Of a stretch of 64,000 bases of DNA, positions 47,938-59,809 are shown one piece after another. Made by a program: the position numbers and the translations under genes. Numbering within the stretch: the stretch's first letter is position 1; each line of letters begins with the position of its first letter. The DNA lies in NCBI GenBank assembly GCA_037176905.1, contig JBBBWG010010889.1:25111-89110 (forward strand), written 5' to 3'. This stretch comes from Azolla pinnata. Lineage: Eukaryota; Streptophyta; Polypodiopsida; Salviniales; Salviniaceae. The notes beneath the pieces were generated by a model that had not been told where the DNA came from, made no database searches, and saw only the letters and a list, made by a program, of their open reading frames with translations.

Positions 47938-48210
47938 TGCATGCATGCATGTATGTGTGCATGCATGTATGTGTGCGTGCATGCATGCATGCATGTGTGT
48001 ATATGTGCATGCATGTGTGTGTATGTGCATGCATGTAATGTGTGCGTGCATGTATGCATGCGTGCATGGGTGTATGCATGGCTGTATAAGTGCATGTATG
48101 TATGTGTACATGCATGTATGTGTGCGTGCGTGCATATATCTACCTGTCGATGTATGTATGTATGTGTGCATGCATGCATGCATGTATGTATGTATGTGTA
48201 TGATGCATGC
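47938..48210. repeat. TGCATGCATG/TGTATG microsatellite upstream of the synthetase gene
   Basis: Degenerate four-base repeats (TGCA, TGTA, TGTG) run for about 270 bases, starting about 120 bases before the synthetase ATG. Many palindromic CATGCATG words occur. This word is also the RY element bound by B3 factors, but here it is most simply microsatellite. Confidence 0.9.
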
Positions 48211-49266
48211 ATGGATGTTGTGCCCTGTTTGTGCATCGGTTTTTCGGTACCGGATGGAAGTAGTCGATTAGAGATAATCGCGTGATGTTAGTGAGAACTA
48301 ATTAATTGTGGCTAGATAGATCTTGACATCGATTGGCTCGAGCAGCACTTGTAATGAGGCTAATCTTGTCGACGTTGATTTTGCCTTATGCGAACTTCTG
48401 AATTGTATGCATTCTAGTCTACTCTAATCAGCACCACTTTTGACCTATTTTGTCCTTTGTTGGTCAGCTGCCCCATGCATAAGATTACTTGTTCTGAAGA
48501 CAATCCACATGTTGTCGGATTGATCACAATTGATATACTATTGATTTAATATTCATTCCAGATGTTCGATGTTCGATTCTAAACATTACCTTGCTTTGTG
48601 GAGCCCTTGCAAATTAATGGCCATATCTGGAGATTTAAGATCTACAATTGTTCGAAACAATCTAAAATTTGATGGTGCACTCGAGAGAACTCGACACTGA
48701 GATCGTGCTTCAAAAACAATCACCAAAAAAAAAGAGGATCACGATTATTCTTACAGATCGGCACCGTGATTTTTTTTTCTCACTTCAACGAGATTCTTGT
48801 ACTTTGCCAAAAGTGGACACGTGTAGATAGTTTGATTAATTACTCATCAATGCAAGAATCTTCATCATTGTTAGCATACTTAACAATCGGTGCTGTTGGT
48901 TGAGTATCATATTAGAATCGGTCGGTGTTAGGAATCTATCCATATCGTGGAATAAATCTTGATCGAGACGACACCAACACAACCTACCATGTCAGGACAA
49001 AGGTGAGAGTGACGACGAGGATGGGTAAAACTTAGGTGTTCGATCTCGAGCTTTCTGCATGCATTGGAACGATGTTCATGCAGGTGCTTGATGTGGTCAA
49101 TGTAGTAATAGTACGAATGAATGGCATAAGCAAGGTCTTTACATCCACGGGGGATCGATCGGTGGATGGATCAGGGAGCTCTTTCAGATGCCAAGCTGAG
49201 AAGTTGGATGCAGATTTGACGAGGGGATCGAACGACGATGAATCGGTCGATGGAGTAACCAACAAA

Positions 49267-49980
49267 GAGAGCCGAACTGACGCAACTCGTGGAGGCTAAC
49301 AAAGTCACGAGTTCAAGCCTTAGGAGCTCGAATCGGCTAAGATAAACTCAAATCAAATCACATTAGAGTGCTAGTTATGGTCGAATAGGTAGCTCGAGGA
49401 GACTAGCAAAGTCACAGGTTCGAGCCCCAGGAGATCATATAAGCTCAGATCAAAGTGCTAGTTATGGGTACCTGTCTCTTGTGTCTTACACAGGTCTATC
49501 CTCCCAAGTCTTTCAAGCCGAACAGACGCAGCTTGTGGAGGCTAACGAAGTCACGGGTTCAAGCCCCAGCGAATCAGATCGGAGTGCTACTTATGGTCCA
49601 AGCACCGTCCGGTCTCTCGCCAAGTCTATCCTCCCAAGTCTTTCGAGCCAAACAGACGCGAACTCGTGGAGGCCGACGAAGTTCACAGGTTTCAAAGGCC
49701 CTAGGAGAGCCAAATCGGATCGGATCGGATCACAGATCGGATCCAAGCAAAGCTCCGATTCGGAGTGGCTCCGAGCTCTACCGGATCGGTCGCCAACGTC
49801 GTACACAAGTCTGTGTTTTTTCAAGCCCCAGGAGCTCATCAGATCAGAATCAGAGTGCTATGTTTTTTCAAGCTCATCAGATCAGATCAGAATCAGAGTG
49901 CCCAGTTATGCATTGGTCCAAGCACAAGTATTTTGTCTCCTGTGTGTCTTTTACACAAGTCTTTCTTTTCACAAGTCTTT
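49267..49980 (+). repeat. Array of 90-140 bp units with tRNA-like B-box words (SINE-like)
   Basis: Four units share the order GGAG-CTAAC-AAAGTCAC, then a B-box-like word (GAGTTCAAGCC, AGGTTCGAGCCCC, GGGTTCAAGCCCC, AGGTTTCAAAGGCC), then AGGAG, CAGATC and GTGCTAGTTATGG. They lie near 49292, 49400, 49535 and 49670, and fragments continue to 49980. Units 3 and 4 add TCTATCCTCCCAAGTCTTTC and GAACAGACGC. The second unit also has an A-box-like stretch (TGGTCGAATAGGTAGC). B-box words resemble RNA polymerase III promoters of tRNA-derived SINEs. A full tRNA cloverleaf is not present. Confidence 0.6.
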
Positions 49981-50014
49981 CACGTGTGAACAGGGTCTTA
50001 TAGATAGAAAAAAG

Positions 50015-50135
50015 ACACACTTTTCTTCTTCTTCTTCGTCGTCTTCTTCTTCTTCTTCTTCTTCTCTTCTTCGTCGTCTTCTTCTTCTTCTTTCTTCCCT
50101 TTCTTCTTCTTTCTTCTTCTTCTTCGTTCTGCTTC
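50015..50135 (+). repeat. (CTT)n pyrimidine tract in the nucleoporin leader
   Basis: CTTCTTCTTC runs with CGTCGTC interruptions fill the region about 260-380 bases upstream of the ATG. CT-rich leaders are common in plant housekeeping genes. Confidence 0.85.
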
Positions 50136-50392
50136 CTGCTGCTGCTCTGCTGCGCGCTAGGGTTTTGGACTTCTGTCTCTCTGCACCGATCGGTCCCTCA
50201 GGGCTTCCCCTTCGCCTTCCTTCTTCTCGATTCCCTACCGCTCTCCCCCGCTCTGAAGAATCCCCGCCGGCAGCCGCAGATTCCTTCGTCCATGATCTTC
50301 CGACGCTGGAGTTAGCGTTCCCCTGTTTCTCCCCACCCCACCAAATCCCGTGCACTGCTCGCGCATCTGGATTAGATCCACAGCCCCTTCCC

Positions 50393-53300
50393 ATGGAAGC
50401 TCGGAGCTCCGAAGGAAGGAGGAACCCTTACGCTGCTGCTTCCGCTTCCTCTTCGTTTGGAGCGGGCGGGAAGCTCAGGTCTGCTCGCAAAGCTTCCAGC
50501 TCCAAATCGACGCCGTATGATCGCCCTCTGGCTTCTTCTTTCCAGGGAAGAGGGGCTCTCGCCGCTCCTTCCTCCTCCTCCTCCATAGCTTCCCGGGTCG
50601 TGCATACCGCGTCTCGGCTCATTACTTCGTCGGCTTCCTATGTTTTCTCGTCCTTCTTCGGGGCAGGGCGCAATTCTCTCAGGATCAAATCAGGTATTCC
50701 TTTCCTCCCCTTCTCAAGTAGATGAAGAGAGAAACGAAAGCCTGCACAAAATCAGAATTTGAATTCCCTCTTGTTTCGTGACCGGTTTTGTTCCTTTGCT
50801 CTCCCACTGCTACACTGGTTGGCGTAGGACAAGATGAAGGTGCGATGGCAGAGAAGCTCACGAGAAGAGAAAAAGAGAAAGAGGAAGAGGAAGAGAGAGG
50901 CAAAGAGGAGGTAGAGGACGATGAAGAAGTAGAACACGAGGTGGAGGGAGTAGAAGCCATGGATGAATCTCCTCTCAAAGAGGAAAGGCAGGCAACGAAT
51001 GGCACCGAGATTCAATGCTCGCAAAGGGAAGAACCCACGAAGCTTGGCAGCAACACGAGAAAGGGTGAATCAACACGCGGGAAGGTCTCATGGGGACCCA
51101 ACACAACCATCACGCCTCTTGTAAGTCCTCGAAACACAGACTTCTTTTCTCATAACCTTTTGTTTCCCTTCTATAACCTTGTCAGTCCTAGTCGTTTCTG
51201 TTCCTGTTTCAATTGCCTGAGGTGTCCATTTTGCATCCTTTTTATACCTTTTGATTGCCTTCTTATTCTGTTTGATTTTGTGCCATTTTGCACCTTCTAT
51301 GCATTCTCTTTTTAGCCTGGTTGTTTTTTTGCCGAGTTTGGATCTCTGGAAAAATGCATCTTTTCTATCCGTCTACCAATGCTGAGGTGATTTTGCTGCA
51401 GGATAACGGTAGTAGACCGCCGGAGCCTGGTGGGTTATATCTCGATGGCCCACATCAAGGATCAGATTTGATCCGAGTTGAAGAAATGTTGAAGCAAAAG
51501 ATGCTCTCGAGGTGAGTTCTGCTTCGTAAACAAACTACCACACTGAATATTCATGAGCGTTAAACTTGTATCTAGAGGCAGGTGTCATTATGGTAGGAAG
51601 GAAATGGTGCATGTATGTATAGTTTGCATTCATAAGCTACTTGACATCATTAATATCTGAAGGGTGTTTGTGGGTTATATTAAAATGCTGTTGTAACGTA
51701 GAAAAGCTCGAGTGCACATGAGCAATCGTTCTCCAGAGTCAATTAAACGTGCATGTCTGCTATGTTGTACAGTAAATTCCCAATTGTGAAGTAGTTAACA
51801 TGAAGTACCTTTTCAGGGATGAAGTTGATCGTTTGACTGGTCTTCTGCAATCACGAGTCACTGAGGATAGCCCGAGTGAAGATATTGTGGCAACTCCTCG
51901 CATACCAGAAAGACCTACTCCACCTGCAACAAATACACATGACGAAAGCTTTGTAGCTCCCATGTCTGAAGCTCAAAGGTGGCGCGAGGAACGGAAGAAA
52001 GCACGGTTGGATCTCACACCTATTGAAGTTGCTCGAGCCTATATGGGTGAACGGACAACTTTACCGAAGGGATTGACATTATCTATAAGAAGTATAGATC
52101 ATCATCAGATCGATAAAGCACCGGAACCCCAGCCACTATATGGGTCAGGAATATTAGGAGACAGATATCATGGGCAAATTGATAAAACTTCTGAGGTTCA
52201 ACCACACGTGCGTTTAGGAGGCAAACAGAATCATCAAACTGATAAATCCTTTGAGTTTCAACCACATGGCTTCGTCGATAGATATCGGCCATCACCTATG
52301 GGTAGATCATCACTGCGAGCTTCTTCGGCTTTGCGAGTGCCTAAGCAACAAGGACCGGTTCTTGAGGAAGGATGGATGTCGGTGGGCCCAGTGAGAAGAA
52401 CAAGGCAAAGAGTATTCCAAACTATGCATGGGAGCCTGTATGCAAGGGGCCCAGCTAATTCAGGTGAAAGTGTGACACCCCGGGCTCCACCAATGCAGTC
52501 TAGCCATACTGCCCGAAAGATACTGGACACGCTAGAGAAATTATCGCCGTCACCTAAAGGAAGGCCTTTAGATGGAGAATTCAACCTGAGTGTCGAAAGA
52601 ACACCTCTTGGGTTAGACTCAGATAGATATGATGGTAGAAAGATTCCAGAGTTTTCTAGGTTTTCCAATTTGAGGTCGGGTGCATCAAATGGTAAGCTGG
52701 ATTTTGAAAGCATGTCTAAGACACCATTAATGAAGAAGACATCCCCACCAGCACTGCCACCTCCACCGATTGGCTTCAATACTGTGAAAATGGTAGGGCA
52801 TTTGATTTCAAAGAAATTTGGTAGCAGTTAATCTTCTTTACCTGATCTTGATCTTGTGTGGCATTACATTAAATGTGTTTTTTATTTTCTCGTAGGGTTC
52901 ACCTCCAGAAGGCAAAGGTCCAGCTGATTATTCACATCCGGAGGCTCCTGCAAGAATATTCGGTTCAAATGCACCTCCGCCTGCAACTGCTGGCTCTGAT
53001 AGTCAAGATCTCTCAGTGGGCGGATCAAAAGAAGAATCCAAACTAGCAGAGGGAAAGTTGCTTTTCTCTTCCCAGAAGATAACACCGAGTAATAATAAAC
53101 CTGCGTCCTTTGGTCTGCCATCAGCAACCTTGGTAACATCCACAACCTTCACTATTTCTAGGAAAGAAGAGGACTCATCAAGAAATGTTACCACAAAGGA
53201 GGAATACCCCCTAAGGAACCTTTCTAGGAGAGAGGAACATTCTGGCAAAGAGAATGCAGTAAGAGCCTTTGCATTTTCAGAAAATTCTAATATTGGAGCA

Positions 53301-54407
53301 GACATTGTATCTAGTAATTTGAAAGAATCTAACACATTCCTCTCTGGAGCACTGCCATCTTGTCCAGTATTCTCATTTAAACCAGGTAATAATTCGTTTC
53401 CGGTTTCCACAATCGGAGATGAATCAGAGGTCTCCACCACCAGTTCTTTTTCATTTTTCAAACCACAATCAAGTGCAACTAAGTCAATTGATTCCAACAT
53501 CACAGCTGTTTCATCTCTTCAGTCGAGTCCTTTTTCATTCGGAAAGCTGGCAGCTTCATCACAACAAATGGATATAAAACTGGCTGTCTCAAGCGTCTCT
53601 ACTGCAAACACCAGTTTTTCATTTGCACCTACACCAACGTTGATGCCCATGCCTTGTGTTAGTGCTCCGCCAGTGTCCATGTCTTCGTCTATGGAAGAGG
53701 CCACCTCTTCAGGGCCAGTGTTTTCATTCACCTCGCCATCGTCTGAAGGGATGAAAATTCCTGATTCCATAGGTGCTCCTGATGAATCCTTCCCAGGGCC
53801 GACATTCACATTTGGTGGGTCCGAACAGAAGGCCTCATCAGTATCTGTGCCTTCTCAGTCTGCGTCATTACCAGGTGCTGCGGGATTTGGTTCTGGAGTT
53901 TTCAGTTCCTCAAGCAGACCTGCTTCTGCAGTCTTTGGTTCAACACTGTTCAGCTCTTCAAGTGGAGTGGGATCGATGGTATTTGGTAAGGCAAGCGGAG
54001 CCAATACGACAGGATTTGGTTCCGCAAGTGTAGCTGGTTCGACAGGATTAAGCAATGCCAATGGATTTGGTTCAATGGCTGGATCTGCTTCAGCAACCGG
54101 AGCAGGATTTGGTTCAGGCAATGGATTCAGTCCAAGTGGTTCTTCTGGTTTAAGCAATGGATTTGGTTCGACATTCGGGTCTGGTTCAGCAATGGGATTT
54201 GGTTCGGCAGTCTTTGCTTCTGCAGCCAGATCCGAATCTGCAGTTTTTGGCTCAACCAGTCTGTCAGGCGCTGATCCTTCACCTACTGCAAAGTTATCGA
54301 CTTCACCGCCCATGGCTGCGTTTGATTTAGGTGGTGGGTTTTCATCTGGTGCGACCGGTTTAGAGAAGAATGGTAGGAAGTTTATCAAGGTGAAGAGGAG
54401 AAAGTAA
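50393..54407 (+). CDS. NUP1/NUP136-like FG nucleoporin of the nuclear basket, 5 exons, 1,063 aa
   Basis: It is a plant nuclear-pore basket protein, proposed functional analogue of animal Nup153, involved in mRNA export and nuclear shape. Exons 50393-50693, 50828-51120, 51402-51511, 51817-52792 and 52896-54407 sum to 3,192 bases in frame. N-terminal features are TPYDRP and an amphipathic stretch (SRVVHTASRLITSSASYVFSSFF) as in Arabidopsis NUP136. VEEMLKQKMLSRDEVDRLTGLLQSR and DLTPIEVARAYMGERTT are further family blocks, as is VGPVRRTRQRVF. Exon 2 encodes a Glu/Lys-rich segment. The last 500 residues are Ser-rich with FSFG-type repeats, then dense GFGS/FGS repeats. The protein ends in a basic KFIKVKRRK tail, also a family mark. 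Coiled and FG segments fit a pore-basket location. Confidence 0.88.
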
Positions 54408-56047
54408 CTTAATAGGCCTAGGTCAGTTTTATGGAGGTTGCTTCCTCCCCCCCCCCCCCCTTTTCTACTTCTTCTTTTTTCATTAGTAGATTTCACTCGA
54501 TAGAGAATTTATATGCGTAAGATGTTCATTCCCGAGTTTGGTTATGTGATGGCTTGAATGAACCCCCATTCAACTCACATGGGAAACTGTAATATAAATT
54601 GATTTTTAACTCAATACTGATGGCAAGCGGGAACAGGATTCGCACCGATTTGTTTTCATTTTAAGAGGCCTTTGAGCTGCATGTTGAATTTTGCTATTTC
54701 CACATCTCTTGATGCTTATGCTGGTTTTGATTCTTACATTGGTGACGTGGGTTCATCTCCTTGATTGTTTGTGATGTGGAAACCAGGCGATTTCATGGTA
54801 CCTGTGGATATGGTCTGTCTTAGAGCCTATTTCAGGGGGTTGTGGTTGCCATGTGAGGTTTTGAAATGTTGGGTTCTTCTGAGAGTTCTTTAATTCAATC
54901 AGGTAAGGAGTTCTGAAGAAAACTCTCTTTTTGGGATCTTTCGCCGCAGCATAACAGACCGGTTATTGTGAAGGTAAAAACGTTGCAATCCAGCTTACAA
55001 TGCAGTTTTGGGAGCCAAACAACACATTTGGATTGTGTATTGAAAATTGAAATAAACACATGACGTAGTTTTGACAGTACGAAACTGTCAAGAAACATAG
55101 CCACTCTAAAATACCACAATTGAAACCTTAATCTGTGTCATCAATGGATGTCCAATTGGGAAGTGCGAGCTAGATTTCTCTATTCGCAGTTGCCTCATGT
55201 AATCTGAATTATATCCATATCATCGCATACTAAGAGACAAAAACCGTGCATACTAAAAAACAGTATTTCGTCATGTATGATCAGACAATCAGGTGCACCA
55301 ATTCATAGGGATATGGTCATGGAGGCAGTAAAGCAGACACCTTGTCTAAGTCAATCAAATGAGTTTGTTTTTGAGTTTTATTATATCGGCCCAAGGTGGG
55401 AGCAAAAGGGCAAATATGATTTGAGCTGTTCCCCATTATGGCATACAAAACACTGGTTAGCATTTTCAAAATGCTTCATGTCCCACCCATTAGGATTGTT
55501 TACCAGCACATGTAACTCTGTAATACTTCAAAAGTTTGATGACATTCAGAAGACAAATTCAACACAGTTTGCAGGCTTTGAAAAAATGATATGGACTTTT
55601 ATACACAACATGAGCATTGATGAAGGTCTGAATGGATGAAGGCTGAAGCAAATTCCAAAAACAAAACAAGAAAAAAAAACAAATACATGTTCTGACATAC
55701 TCTTGATATTTCTCAGCAGGCTTGATTTGGGTTAACATGTTGCTCAAACAAAGACCCGATTTTGTGCCCACCAGATTTGTCAAGTAAAAATTCGCATGGC
55801 ATTTGTACAGCGAATCCTGAATGCCTGCATCAGATCTTGTTGAAATGTACAATTGCTTGCTAGCCCGAGCCCTGCCAAACGCAAAGATCATGTCTTGGAG
55901 GCGGTAATGGTGCTGGCATCTTCAAATCTCGCACCATGAACCTCCATGTAGTAACAAACCCTAATTCTGCCAAGTTGCTGTCGATCCAGAAGATGTATAA
56001 TCTACGAAATCTGTGTACAAAATGCATGTGTATAGTGCGTTCTGGAA
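54408..56047. other. Convergent intergenic region (nucleoporin and ERF 3' ends)
   Basis: No gene is recognised. A poly-C run lies at about 54447-54460. A 120-codon frame at 55277-55639 has no recognisable feature. Confidence 0.65.
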
Positions 56048-56980
56048 TCAGGTTTCAAAGCTCCATAGCTGAGGGATGGGGTAGTAATACTCCAAATTAC
56101 AGTTGGATTGATCGAAGTCCCCATCGCTGCAGCTTCCGTATCGATCGTAGATGTTTGCGGCGCATGGATCTACTGCATAGTAGTGATGATCTTCGCACGT
56201 ATAGCCCGTGAAACCGTCAGATTCTTCCTCTTCCTCTTCGCCTTCAGCTCCCTCTTCTTCTTTTCCAATCCCTGGATTCATGGTCGCATCCCTGATGCGA
56301 TTCCCTTTCCTTTGATCCATCGAAATAGAGCACAAAGCAGAATTCGAAGCCGAAGCAGGAGCAGCAGCAGCAGCAGAAGAAGAAGAAGAAGCATCTGACC
56401 TGGTGATCTCAACAACATGCCTATGATGTATAGCATCGTTAGCCACAATCTTCTTCGCCATGTCCGATCCACTGAGGTTGCCATTGGAGGAACGACGAAG
56501 CTTCTTCATGCGGCTTTTCTTTGTTCCAGTATCATCATCACCATCAGCAGCAGCGATGGAACTTGGCAGTTCTGCATCAGGCCCCGCGAGGAGTGGGGAA
56601 TCTGACGAAGCTACCGGCGTCTGATGGAGATGAATCTTCGCATTCCAGGGAGCAAGGGGGAGTTGCGGAGGAGGATGAGCCGGGCCGTGGAGCAAGATCT
56701 GCAGGTGAGACGCTGGGAAAGATCCATCGGAATGGATCTGTGGGAGCAGAATCTGAGGAGGAGGCGCGATGCGGCTGCTGCTGCTGCAGCTTCCATAGCT
56801 GCTCGGATCGAAGTTGAGCTTGGCCTTGCTGCCTCTGATGCGCGTAGCAGCGGCATCGTAAGCCCTAGCAGCAGCTTCAGGCGTGTCGAAGGTCCCCAGC
56901 CATAGCCGCCCCTTCTTGGAAGGGTCCCGGATCTCTGCAGCATACTTCCCCCATGGCCTCCTCCTTATCCCCCTGTACAC

Positions 56981-57011
<31 letters not shown>

Positions 57012-57422
57012 CTCCTCTTCTTCCCTGACCTTCCTTCCTCCTCCTTCACCGCCATAGCCGCCATAGCTGCCGACGAGCATCCATACCAAGAGCATCCTTC
57101 CACAGATTCTAGTGCTGCATCTTCCTCCTCCTCCTCTTCTTCTTCTTCTTCATCATCATCATCATCATCACCATCGTCCTCATCCGCGTCGTCGCAAGCT
57201 GCCTCCGATCCATTCTCCCTTGCTTCCTTGCCGCCATTCCTCCCCCGGCCTGTGCAGCAAATCAGCACACCAAAATTTAGCAAGCAACTCCCCCCGCATC
57301 ATTCATCGATTCCTGACGTCTGCAGAGCTTGATGAATCAGCTCCAGGAATCACTCCCGCACCTCCATGTCTGCAGAGCTTGATGAATCTGGGAGCTGCAG
57401 CTACGAGGCGTTCCATCTCCAT
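56048..57422 (-). CDS. AP2/ERF transcription factor (ERF subfamily), 2 exons, about 420 aa
   Basis: A nuclear DNA-binding regulator, expected to bind GCC-box-like sites. The main exon is 56048-57249. I join it to an exon at 57362-57422 (donor GAG/GTGCGG, acceptor CACAG) starting [13 protein letters not shown], giving 1,263 bases in frame. In-frame ATGs further upstream (up to 57674) could extend it. After an acidic Asp/Glu run (about 40-65) and an Arg10-Lys basic block (nuclear signal), one AP2 domain spans about 112-170. It carries [19 protein letters not shown] and the [16 protein letters not shown] and [11 protein letters not shown] blocks. The Ala and Asp in [10 protein letters not shown] place it in ERF rather than DREB. 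The C-terminal region is Ser/Ala-rich and then acidic (likely activation) and ends in a Tyr-rich tail. It lacks the MCGGAI N-degron of group VII ERFs. Confidence 0.85.
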
Positions 57423-57425
57423 GGC

Positions 57426-57456
<31 letters not shown>

Positions 57457-57765
57457 CCATAGCCATCGGCGATCCCATAGCCAATCATCGTCGGATTCGG
57501 AGGCGAAACGAGGTCGTGGGCAGAATCATTCGGGGCGCAACATGCCCGATCCGATCGCGAGGATCGCGGGAGGGCGGGGGGCAGCAAGATTGAAGGGGGC
57601 GCTGGCTCCAGATTCGATCTCCATGGATCAGCTGCCCCACTGCCGCTGCACGCCAGTAAATTGCAAGCTGCCATGGAATCTCAGAGCTCGAGAATTCCAA
57701 AAGGCCAAGAAGAATTTGGGGGATGATCGTGTCTCTCCGAAGGGGGCCGATGATCCGATTTGGCT

Positions 57766-58430
57766 TACGTGAAGTGGGCTTGATGATGATCATTGTTGTA
57801 TTGGATTGGATTGGATTGGATTGCACTGTTAGAAAGAAAGGCATTGTTGGATTGGGGTATTGGATTGGATTGGATTGTTAGAAAGAAAGGCATTGTTGGA
57901 TTGGGGTATTGGATTGGATTGGATTGTTAGAAGAAAGGTTTTGTTGGATTGGGATATTGGATTGGGATATTGGATTGGATTGGATAGGATTGGATTGTTA
58001 GAAGAAAGACTTTGTTGGATTGGGGTATTGGATTGGACTGGATTGGATTAGATTGTTAGAAGAAAGACTTTGTTGGATTGGGGTATTGGATTGGATTGGA
58101 TTGGATTAGATTGTTAGAAGAAAGACTTTGTTGGATTGGGGTATAATATGAAGTGGGCTTGATGGTGGTCACTGTTGCATTGCATTGCATTGGACTGGAT
58201 TGGATTTGTATTGTCAGAAGAAAAGATTTTGCAAGATTGGGGTACACTTATATGAAGTGGGCTTGATGATGATCATTGTTGCATTGCATTGGAATTGGAT
58301 TGGATCTGTATTGTTACAAGAAAGACTTTGCTGGATCGGGGTATACTTATATGAAGTGGGCTTGATGATGATCATTGTTGCATTGCATTGCATTGCATTG
58401 GATTGGATTGGATTTGTATTGTTACGAAGG
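57766..58430. repeat. Nested minisatellite: GGATT pentamers in ~54-bp units, then ~103-bp units
   Basis: Units of (GGATT)n, TGTTAGAAGAAAG, (AC/GC)TTTGTTGGATTGGGGTATT repeat about five times between 57790 and 58140. A longer unit starting GAAGTGGGCTTGATGATGATC followed by ATTGTTGCATTGCATTG occurs near 57770, 58149, 58251 and 58354. The short array therefore sits inside expanded copies of the long unit. Confidence 0.9.
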
Positions 58431-59782
58431 TGGCATTGCGCTCTCGTAGTACATTGGCATCGGTATGCGATGGGATCTTTTTGCGTGGTCTTGGTCAGGA
58501 CCTCTGCAAGTGTGACAGAACAAAACCCCGTGGTTTGACAATGTAAAAGAAAGAAAGAAAGAGCGAGAGAGCGAGAAAAAAAAAACAGAAGAAGACTGCA
58601 ATGTCGTGGGGCGTCTGCCGTCTGATGCAGGGGAATCTGCTAAAAAAAAAACCGACGTGTTTTTGTCTGCAGAGGACAGGGTTTGGAGATCAGAACTCTC
58701 TTGTGGGGATTTTTTTATTTTTATTTTTGTTTTCCAATTGATTCTGCTTGGTAGATCATCAGGGACAACTCTCCGGGGTCAGATTCTGTTGAACGGAGGA
58801 GAGATCTCTATACGATGTTATAAGATCGAGGCCATGGAGCGATTGGAACTTCAGAACCCTACAAAAAAAAAAAGAAGCCTTTCCTGAGAAAAGGAAACTG
58901 AAACACTCAAGATCAAGATCAGACAGACTTCCTCGCATGTACTGAGAGTAGTAAGTATCAAACAGCTAGACACATGCGACTCTGCGCCCTTGATTGCAGA
59001 GCATGATGTGTGTGATTGTCATTCTGTTTGGTACAAGGTCGAGTCAGATTGAGGTTCCAGTTCCAGTTTCTTGGCCAGATGGAGATCATCGGAGAGCTGT
59101 TCATTCTATGCATTGATAGTCTATGCATCACCATCATGATGATGATCATGATCATCAACAACAAGATCATCATCATCGTTGTCAGTTGTTGGTGGGGGGA
59201 GCATCCATGTTCCGTTGCACGGCTCGATCTCTTCTATATTTAGGGCACCTTCTGTCCCTATAAAGCTAGATTCGTTCTTGTCGCGTTTCTATATCAAATT
59301 TCGTATGCGCATGTGCTCTCTAAAGTCCTCGTTGCAACTTGGCGGCATTTCGACGACGACAACAACTACTTAAAAAAACAAGCCCTCGAATCAACGACTT
59401 GAGCGCGAGATGCTGCGAATATGGGCCGAGAAGGCAGAGGCAAGACTACAAAAAGCAAATGGTAAGATAATGAGATAATGCTCATATTCTATGGTATGGA
59501 CGTATATAATTTCATGATTGGTGTTGATCTCAGGACTGATCGATTCTCGGTTTGCCAAGTTCTGGGTTACCAAGTCTCTGCGTGCTTGAATTAGTTTATG
59601 GTTTTGAATCAACAAACCGCGATTGAAATGTGATAATCCACATGTTGCAACTGGGTCTGAAATAGCAGACCGAATATACTTGTGGTGGCTTCTCATTTTT
59701 AAACACCAGTGAGAAACAACAGAATTAGAAGTTGGGTCCTAAATCCTCTATTTGTTAATCATGCTTAGCTTATCCTCGAGAA

Positions 59783-59809
59783 TTATATATATATATATAT
59801 ATATATATA
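59783..59809. repeat. (AT)n microsatellite
   Basis: About thirteen TA dinucleotides in a gene-free region. Confidence 0.95.

Larger units (their letters stand above)
47821..50392. other. Divergent intergenic region between glutaminyl-tRNA synthetase (-) and nucleoporin gene (+)
   Basis: No protein gene is recognised. It holds a CATG/TGTA microsatellite (47938-48210), about 1 kb of unique AT-rich DNA, the tRNA-like repeat array (49267-49980) and a CTT-rich leader (about 50015-50135) before the nucleoporin start. Confidence 0.7.

Noticed and set aside
47919-48285. His/Thr/Cys-rich ORFs on both strands
   Set aside because: Microsatellite translation; no sequence outside the repeat is coding.
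49380-49450. A genuine tRNA gene
   Set aside because: A B-box-like word is present, but no acceptor stem, anticodon arm or full cloverleaf can be folded by eye.
49481-50725. 414-codon frame as an extended nucleoporin N-terminus
   Set aside because: The upstream half is SINE-like repeat plus CTT tract. The homology to NUP136-type proteins begins after the ATG at 50393.
55277-55639. 120-codon plus-strand frame as a gene
   Set aside because: No recognisable motif, and it lies in a convergent 3' intergenic region; left unannotated for lack of support.
57766-58430. CRISPR-like regular repeats
   Set aside because: Units are variable in length, internally repetitive and contiguous, with no unique spacers; the genome is a plant nuclear one.
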